A program made the translations under genes and the position numbers. From contig JAYPQK010000012.1 of assembly GCA_038131955.1 (NCBI GenBank), forward strand, positions 124,001 to 188,000: 64,000 bases of DNA. The letters run 5' to 3'. A model generated the notes under the pieces. That model saw only the letters and a program-made list of their open reading frames with translations. It had not been told where the DNA came from and did no database searches. Shown here piece after piece: positions 58,853 through 64,000 of the stretch (its first letter is position 1; the number at the start of each line of letters is the position of its first letter). The DNA is from SHAN690 sp038131955 (GTDB lineage: Bacteria > Bacteroidota > Bacteroidia > Flavobacteriales_G > Salibacteraceae).

Positions 58853-60757
58853 ATGGGAAAAATCATAGGAATTGACTTAGGAACCACGAATAGTTGTGTT
58901 GCCGTAATGGAAGGCAGCGAGCCAGTAGTGATCCCTAATAGCGAAGGAAAAAGAACGACTCCTTCCGTGATCGGATTTACGGACGGAGGAGAAAGAAAGA
59001 TCGGTGACCCGGCCAAGCGTCAGGCGATCACCAACCCAGAGAAGACGATCTTCAGTATCAAGCGCTTCATGGGTTCTAGCTACGATGAGGTTTCAAAAGA
59101 GATCAGTCGAGTCCCTTATAAAGTAGAAAAGGGCGACAACAACACACCACGCGTTCGCATTGACGATCGTTTGTATACACCACAAGAATTGTCAGCGATG
59201 GTTCTTCAGAAGATGAAGAAGACCGCTGAGGATTATCTCGGACAAGAAGTAACAGAAGCGGTTATCACCGTGCCAGCATACTTCAACGACGCTCAGCGTC
59301 AAGCAACCAAAGAAGCCGGAGAGATTTCAGGTTTGAAGGTTCGCCGTATTATCAACGAGCCTACGGCAGCGTCTTTGGCCTACGGTCTTGATAAGAAGGG
59401 CGAGGACATGAAGATCGTGGTCTTCGACTGCGGTGGAGGTACACACGACGTTTCGATCCTCGAATTAGGTGACGGCGTTTTCGAAGTAAAAGCCACCGAT
59501 GGTGATACGCACCTTGGAGGTGACGACTTCGATCAGGCCATCATCGATTGGTTGGTGCAAGAATTCAAGAACGATGAAGGAGCGGACCTGAGCAAGGATC
59601 CAATGGCACTTCAGCGTTTGAAAGAAGCAGCCGAGAAGGCGAAGATCGAATTGTCTAGTTCTTCTAACACGGAGATCAACTTGCCATACATCATGCCGGT
59701 TGATGGTGTGCCTAAGCACTTGGTTCGCTCATTGAGCCGCTCAAAGTTTGAGCAGTTGACGGATGATCTTATCCAGCGTACGATCGAGCCTTGTAAGAGC
59801 GCTCTTAAGCAGAGTGGATTCAGCGCTAGCGATATCGACCACGTGATCTTGGTGGGAGGTTCAACTCGAATCCCAGCGGTACAGGATGCTGTGAAGAAGT
59901 TCTTCGGCAAGGAGCCAAGCAAAGGAGTGAACCCTGACGAAGTAGTAGCAGTTGGAGCAGCGATCCAAGGCGGAGTATTGAGCGGCGATGTGAAGGATGT
60001 CCTTCTTTTGGATGTGACTCCACTTTCACTCGGTATCGAAACCATGGGAGGAGTTTTCACTCGATTGATCGAGTCCAATACCACGATCCCAACGAAGAAG
60101 TCAGAGACCTTCTCCACAGCGAGCGATAATCAGCCATCAGTTGAGATCCACGTGCTTCAGGGAGAGCGTCCAATGGCCAAGGATAACCGTACGATCGGAC
60201 GTTTCCACCTCGATGGACTTCCACCAGCACCACGTGGTGTGCCACAGATCGAAGTGACCTTCGACATCGATGCTAACGGTATCTTGAACGTATCGGCTAA
60301 GGATAAGGCCACTAACAAGGAGCAGAGTATCCGTATCGAGGCTTCTTCAGGTTTGAGCCAAGAGGAGATCGAGAAGATGAAGCGCGAGGCGGAAGCCAAT
60401 GCGGAAGATGACAAGAAGGCAAAGGAGACGATTGAGAAGCTCAATAATGCCGACAACATGATCTTCCAAACCGAGAAACAACTGAAGGAGTTTGGCGACA
60501 AGCTTCCTGAAGATAAGAAGCAGCCGATCGAAGAGGCCTTGGCCGAATTGAAGAAGGCGCATGAAGACAAGAACATCGACGCTGTTGACGGTGCCATGGA
60601 AAAACTGAACACAGTATTCCAAGCGGCCTCACAGGAGATGTACCAAGCTTCACAAGAGGCACAGCAGCAAGGCGGTGCTGAACAAGGTGAAGCGAGCGGT
60701 ACAGCCGATGAGGAAGTGACCGACGTCGATTTCGAAGAAGTGAAGGACGTTAAGTAG
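58853..60757 (+). CDS. dnaK: Molecular chaperone DnaK (Hsp70)
   Basis: 634 residues, full length. The N-terminal ATPase (1 to about 380) has IIGIDLGTTNSCVAVMEG, TVPAYFNDAQRQATKEAG, VFDCGGGTHDVSILELG and ILVGGSTRIPAVQDAV. The linker is VKDVLLLDVTPLSLG. The substrate-binding domain has PTKKSETFSTASDNQPSVEI and ANGILNVSAKDKATNKEQ. A helical lid and a Gln/Gly/Glu-rich tail end in the DnaK-like DVDFEEVKDVK. grpE, dnaJ and hrcA are not adjacent. One residue of interest is Cys in VFDCGGGT, where most DnaKs have Leu. Confidence 0.98.
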   Translation: MGKIIGIDLGTTNSCVAVMEGSEPVVIPNSEGKRTTPSVIGFTDGGERKIGDPAKRQAITNPEKTIFSIKRFMGSSYDEVSKEISRVPYKVEKGDNNTPRVRIDDRLYTPQELSAMVLQKMKKTAEDYLGQEVTEAVITVPAYFNDAQRQATKEAGEISGLKVRRIINEPTAASLAYGLDKKGEDMKIVVFDCGGGTHDVSILELGDGVFEVKATDGDTHLGGDDFDQAIIDWLVQEFKNDEGADLSKDPMALQRLKEAAEKAKIELSSSSNTEINLPYIMPVDGVPKHLVRSLSRSKFEQLTDDLIQRTIEPCKSALKQSGFSASDIDHVILVGGSTRIPAVQDAVKKFFGKEPSKGVNPDEVVAVGAAIQGGVLSGDVKDVLLLDVTPLSLGIETMGGVFTRLIESNTTIPTKKSETFSTASDNQPSVEIHVLQGERPMAKDNRTIGRFHLDGLPPAPRGVPQIEVTFDIDANGILNVSAKDKATNKEQSIRIEASSGLSQEEIEKMKREAEANAEDDKKAKETIEKLNNADNMIFQTEKQLKEFGDKLPEDKKQPIEEALAELKKAHEDKNIDAVDGAMEKLNTVFQAASQEMYQASQEAQQQGGAEQGEASGTADEEVTDVDFEEVKDVK

Positions 60758-60801
60758 TAGGTTAGGTAGTAGGGATGAGTCGCTCAACGGAGCGCGGCAT
60801 G

Positions 60802-60834
60802 GAAAGGGCTGAGCGATCAGCCCTTTCTTTTTTT
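60802..60834 (+). terminator. Rho-independent terminator of dnaK
   Basis: GAAAGGGCTGA (60802-60812), tetraloop GCGA, TCAGCCCTTTC (60817-60827): an 11-bp perfect stem followed by Ts to 60834. Confidence 0.95.
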
Positions 60835-60903
60835 GTCCCTGTTCCTGAGCAATTCCCCTTCATCCTTGTTATCCTATTGAGTTAATTTGCAGCCCTCAGC
60901 GGA

Positions 60904-63168
60904 ATGAACGAACGAATAGCTAAATGGGTCATTGGCCTCGTGGTGATCATCACCTTGGGAGCCGCTCATCAGATCACGTCTCTGGGCTTTGACTATGAGT
61001 TCGAGAATTTCTTTCCGTCAGAAGACCCTGACCTGGACTACTATTTCGACTTCAGAGATAAGTTCGCCACAGACGTGGACTTTGTGCTTGTCGCCATTCG
61101 AAATGAAGAAGGCATATTTCAGCAGGACTTCTTAGAATACGCTCAGAACTTTCGCAAGGACCTATTGGCGATGGACGAGATCCAAGGTGTGCGTACTCCA
61201 TTTGACGCATCGTCTTTCGCCCTAGGCCCCTTTGGTCCCATTGAGATCCCCTATTTGCACGTAGACGATCCCTCGCTCTATTCTTCAGACAGCGCCAAGA
61301 TCTACAAATATGGCAAGGGAGTGGGAACGCTATTTTCCCAAGACGCAAAGAGCATTGCCTTCATGGTCGAGATCGAGCCGAACTTGTCCAAGCTGGAGAC
61401 TGACACGGTTTATTACGAAGCGATGGAAGTGGTCGGGCGGTACGATTTTGACGAACTGCATATGGCGGGTAAGGTCATCGGACAGGCCTATTACATCGAA
61501 CAGATCAAGTTTGAGTTTGCCCTCTTCTTCACCATAGCCATCGTACTTGTCGTATTGATCCTGATCATGGTCTATCGAAGCTTCTGGGGAGTCGTTGTGC
61601 CTTTGCTCATCGTCTTGCTTTCGGTGATTTGGCTCTTGGGTCTGATGGGAGTGGTAGGTAAGTCCATCGATATCATGACGGCGTTGTTGCCATTGGTAAT
61701 CTTTGTGGTAGGTGTAAGTGACGTGATCCACCTTTTGAGTAGATACTTCGAGGAGATACGCAACGGCCGACAGAAAATGGAGGCGATCACCGTGGCCTAT
61801 AAACAGGTGGGTATGGCTACTTTCCTTACCTCATTGACCACTTCCTTGGGCTTTTTGACCTTACTCACCAGTGGAATTGAGCCGGTTCGAGAGCTGGGGA
61901 TCTACGCGGCTGCTGGTGTGTTCATTGCCTTCTTGCTTGCGTTCAGTTTGCTGCCCGCCATTCTGACCTTGACGAAGGTTCCGAAGATCGCATACAATGA
62001 GCCATCTAATCTGTTTTGGAACAAGCTCGTGAGGATGATCTTTTTTGTCTCCATGAGAAACCAGTGGAAGATCGTCGCCGCTACTGTGGTGGTGATCGCG
62101 GTATCCATCTTCGCTATTTCTCGGATTGAGGTCAATAACTACCTCTTGGAAGATGTAGGTGCGGATGATCCCATGCGCTACAGCTTTGAGTATTTCGAAG
62201 AGCATTTTGCTGGAGCTAGACCGTTTGAGCTGGCCGTGGAAGTCAAGGATTCAACCCATACCGTTTTCGATCCGGAAGTAGTGCGCGAACTCGCCTTGGT
62301 CGAACGTTATCTATCCGATTCCTTCCAGGTGGGCTTCATTATATCACCGCTGTCGATCGTTAAAACTGCGCACCAGGCCTTGCAAGGCGGACAAGACGGA
62401 GAATACCGACTTCCTGATAACGACGAGGAGCTTCGTAAATCGCTTCGCTTGGTCAACTCCTTCCGAAAGCGTCCTGAATTCGATGCCTTGGTAACGAGGG
62501 ATGGTAAAGAGGCTCGGGTAACGGGAAAGACCAGTGATATTGGAGGAAAAGAAGCGACTAGACGGACTCGGGCCTTGATGGCCTATTTTGAAGAAAAGGT
62601 TCCGCTCGAAACGATCGACTTAAAGGTCACCGGAATGGCTGCGTTGATAGACAAGAACAACGAAACGCTATCGGTCAATATGATGACGGGATTGTTCTTT
62701 GCCTTGGGTGTGGTTGCCTTGATCATGGGATTGCTGTTTCGCTCGGTGGTCATGGCGCTGGTTACTCTGATTCCCAATATCCTGCCCTTGATCATTATTG
62801 GAGCGGTCATGGGATTGACGGGAATTGACCTGAAGGTCTCAACATCGATCATCTTCGGCATCGCCTTCGGTATTGCCGTGGACGATTCCATTCATTACCT
62901 CAGCAAGTATCGCTTAGAGATAGGGAAGGGGAGATCACACGTATGGGCACTTCGCAGAACGAGTATTTCCACAGGTAAGGCGATTATCCTGACCAGTTTG
63001 ATCCTGTGCGCTGGCTTTTTCACCTTGATCTCTTCTGACTTTACCAGCACGTTTTACGTGGGTCTGTTAATCAGCCTTACGTTGGGAGTTGCGGTTGTGG
63101 CTGACCTGTTTGTTCTGCCGGTGTTGATCAATCAGGTTCAGAAGAGGACTAAGAAGCCGAGGCGCTAG
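60904..63168 (+). CDS. MMPL-type RND superfamily transporter
   Basis: 754 residues with two sets of about six transmembrane helices, each preceded by a periplasmic domain (about 25-200 and 405-580). The start is ERIAKWVIGLVVIITLGAAH then FDYEFENFFPSEDPDLDYYF, as in MMPL/hopanoid-transporter-like proteins. Helix signature GVSDVIHLLSRYFEEIRNGR occurs in the first half and FGIAFGIAVDDSIHYLSKYR in the second, with ATFLTSLTTSLGFLTLLTSG and TSLILCAGFFTLISSDF after them. Such proteins move lipids or other hydrophobic compounds in the envelope. There is no adaptor gene beside it, unlike the AcrB-type pump at the left edge. Confidence 0.9.
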   Translation: MNERIAKWVIGLVVIITLGAAHQITSLGFDYEFENFFPSEDPDLDYYFDFRDKFATDVDFVLVAIRNEEGIFQQDFLEYAQNFRKDLLAMDEIQGVRTPFDASSFALGPFGPIEIPYLHVDDPSLYSSDSAKIYKYGKGVGTLFSQDAKSIAFMVEIEPNLSKLETDTVYYEAMEVVGRYDFDELHMAGKVIGQAYYIEQIKFEFALFFTIAIVLVVLILIMVYRSFWGVVVPLLIVLLSVIWLLGLMGVVGKSIDIMTALLPLVIFVVGVSDVIHLLSRYFEEIRNGRQKMEAITVAYKQVGMATFLTSLTTSLGFLTLLTSGIEPVRELGIYAAAGVFIAFLLAFSLLPAILTLTKVPKIAYNEPSNLFWNKLVRMIFFVSMRNQWKIVAATVVVIAVSIFAISRIEVNNYLLEDVGADDPMRYSFEYFEEHFAGARPFELAVEVKDSTHTVFDPEVVRELALVERYLSDSFQVGFIISPLSIVKTAHQALQGGQDGEYRLPDNDEELRKSLRLVNSFRKRPEFDALVTRDGKEARVTGKTSDIGGKEATRRTRALMAYFEEKVPLETIDLKVTGMAALIDKNNETLSVNMMTGLFFALGVVALIMGLLFRSVVMALVTLIPNILPLIIIGAVMGLTGIDLKVSTSIIFGIAFGIAVDDSIHYLSKYRLEIGKGRSHVWALRRTSISTGKAIILTSLILCAGFFTLISSDFTSTFYVGLLISLTLGVAVVADLFVLPVLINQVQKRTKKPRR

Positions 63169-63249
63169 ACCGTCAAGACTCCGATTGACAGTGAGTTCCA
63201 CTAGCTTTGTAATAGAGCCTTGTGGAAAAACCCAATGTGCGGTAGGTGA

Positions 63250-63278
63250 TTGCGGTTTTCAAAATTGTCTTACATTTC
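63250..63278 (+). promoter_or_regulatory. Candidate promoter of the TRL-like array
   Basis: TTG at 63250-63252, 18 bases, TACATTTC at 63271-63278 (one mismatch to TAnnTTTG). The start near 63282 leaves a 25-base leader before the ATG at 63307. Confidence 0.5.
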
Positions 63279-63306
63279 GGCCACAATAAACCTTAAAAAT
63301 CGTATT

Positions 63307-63549
63307 ATGAACAAAAGACTATTGTTGGCTTTTGGGCTCGTAGGGGTTTTCGGACTCTCTTCCTGCGGATCCATTGCAGTCGCGGTCACAGACAATCCGG
63401 TAGGTGCCAAAGAGGGTAAGATTTCCGGACAGAAGAATGCTACGATCGGCAATGCTGCGAAGAACGGTGGGATCACTGAGATCGGAACCGTGAAGTATCA
63501 ATACTCTGGCCTGATCCCTAAACTAACCATTATCGTTACGGGTAACTAA
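63307..63549 (+). CDS. TRL-like small lipoprotein, copy 1
   Basis: 80 residues. The lipoprotein signal is MNKRLLLAFGLVGVFGLSSC. It then has VAVTDNPVGAKEGKISGQ, AKNGGITEIGTVKYQYSGL and a C-terminal IIVTGN. The features NPVG-K-G, AAKNGGI and VTG at the end match the TRL (tRNA-associated locus)-like family, whose function is unknown. The in-frame ATG at 63250 lies in the promoter region and the ATG at 63307 is the start. The next copy begins 10 bases after the stop. Confidence 0.83.
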   Translation: MNKRLLLAFGLVGVFGLSSCGSIAVAVTDNPVGAKEGKISGQKNATIGNAAKNGGITEIGTVKYQYSGLIPKLTIIVTGN

Positions 63550-63559
63550 ATTGAGAACT

Positions 63560-63892
63560 ATGAAACTTTTGAAAAACATTTTCGCTGGCCTTGCTTTGGT
63601 CTCTTTCATGGCCTCTTGCTCTACCACCATGCCTTTGACCGTGACCAACAACTCGATCGGAACCAAAGTGGGAGTAGCTAAGAACAACTGCTTGAGCTAT
63701 GCTCCAATTTCATTCAACAGCGCCATGGGCGATTTTTACCCAGCTAGTGGTGGATTCTGCTTCAATGATAAGCGCTACAGCCTTGCTGATGCAGCGAAGG
63801 ATGGAGGCATCTCTAGAATCGCTACTGTGGATTTGAAAATGACCAACATGATCCTGTTCTACAAGTATGAACTAATCGTAACGGGTGAATAA
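63560..63892 (+). CDS. TRL-like small lipoprotein, copy 2
   Basis: 110 residues from the ATG at 63560 (a TTG at 63551 is less likely). The signal is MKLLKNIFAGLALVSFMASC, followed by LTVTNNSIGTKVGVAKNNC. A longer middle with YAPISFNSAMGDFYPASGGF carries two extra Cys. It then has AAKDGGISRIATVDLKMTNM and a final ELIVTGE. The ends match copy 1 while the middle is about 30 residues longer. Same operon as the flanking copies. Confidence 0.83.
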   Translation: MKLLKNIFAGLALVSFMASCSTTMPLTVTNNSIGTKVGVAKNNCLSYAPISFNSAMGDFYPASGGFCFNDKRYSLADAAKDGGISRIATVDLKMTNMILFYKYELIVTGE

Positions 63893-63907
63893 CCTTCAAA
63901 ATCTTTT

Positions 63908-64000
63908 ATGATGAAATTGAAAAACTTACTTAACATTCTACTCATCGCAGCGATGGGTTATATCGTTACCAGCTGTGCATTTAGCCAGCCTGTTGCGGTT
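63908..64000 (+). CDS. TRL-like small lipoprotein, copy 3 (cut by window end)
   Basis: 31 codons visible: MMKLKNLLNILLIAAMGYIV, then TSC, a lipobox Cys at 23, and AFSQPVAV at the edge. Signal type, spacing of 15 bases after copy 2 and the PVAV segment support a third member of the array. The family assignment depends on sequence beyond 64000. Confidence 0.65.
   Translation, partial: MMKLKNLLNILLIAAMGYIVTSCAFSQPVAV

Noticed and set aside
59611..60612. Long ORFs antisense to dnaK (for example 168 and 151 residues)
   Set aside because: Open antisense frames are a known by-product of dnaK codon use; no domain or start signal supports them.
1..64000. CRISPR arrays, insertion sequences, prophage, rRNA or tRNA genes
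   Set aside because: No regularly spaced repeats, transposase or phage motifs, or tRNA/rRNA-like segments were found; intergenic gaps are all under about 180 bases apart from the 6S RNA locus.

Overview
The window looks like chromosomal DNA of a member of the Bacteroidota, most likely order Flavobacteriales, with balanced base composition. The evidence is two TonB-dependent receptors with carboxypeptidase-like N-terminal domains, many lipoproteins with a short signal ending in a Cys, a type IX secretion sorting domain on a copper oxidase, -7 boxes of the TAnnTTTG type ahead of several genes, and the order zapA - 6S RNA - rny. I see no phage, insertion sequence, CRISPR array, rRNA or tRNA. Genes are packed tightly: six of the eight convergent gene pairs overlap at their stop codons.

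1-5.2 kb: a TetR-controlled RND efflux operon (regulator, adaptor, pump cut by the window edge) with two matching palindromic operators, and a divergent lipoprotein. 5.3-14.3 kb: a large AsmA-like protein, then a leftward run of an M23 peptidase, a carboxypeptidase-like-domain protein, a TonB-dependent receptor, a lipoprotein and lipB. 14.4-16.8 kb: cell-division and RNA block (coiled-coil protein, zapA, 6S RNA, rny). 16.8-28.7 kb: surface polysaccharide locus with sugar-nucleotide enzymes, three glycosyltransferases, an ABC exporter, an initiating sugar-phosphate transferase and an O-antigen ligase/polymerase. 28.7-34 kb: two transporters, a MscS channel and a DODA-type dioxygenase.

34-43 kb is the most interesting part, a probable copper island. 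It holds two overlapping cupredoxin genes (one with a type 1 copper site and a T9SS tail, the other lacking the Cys), a peptidase, and a leftward operon encoding an ECF sigma factor, a zinc-finger-type anti-sigma, an 87-residue secreted precursor with three contiguous E-x-K-C-G units, a DUF692/MNIO enzyme and its HvfC/BufC partner. A TonB-dependent receptor is divergent from this operon and a His-rich LTxxQ protein follows. This is a Bacteroidota form of the recently described MNIO copper-binding RiPP (HvfABC/bufferin) systems. An intrinsic terminator sits between the precursor and enzyme genes, directly over the start region of the enzyme gene.

43-64 kb is mostly housekeeping: a tRNA methyltransferase, a purine nucleoside phosphorylase, a sulfotransferase-like/class IV aminotransferase pair, oxidoreductases, bcp, an SSS symporter operon containing a paralogue of the 4.3-kb lipoprotein, priA, a frameshifted lipoprotein gene, a pseudouridine synthase, panB, dnaK behind overlapping palindromes, an MMPL-type transporter and a tandem array of three small TRL-like lipoproteins that runs off the right edge.
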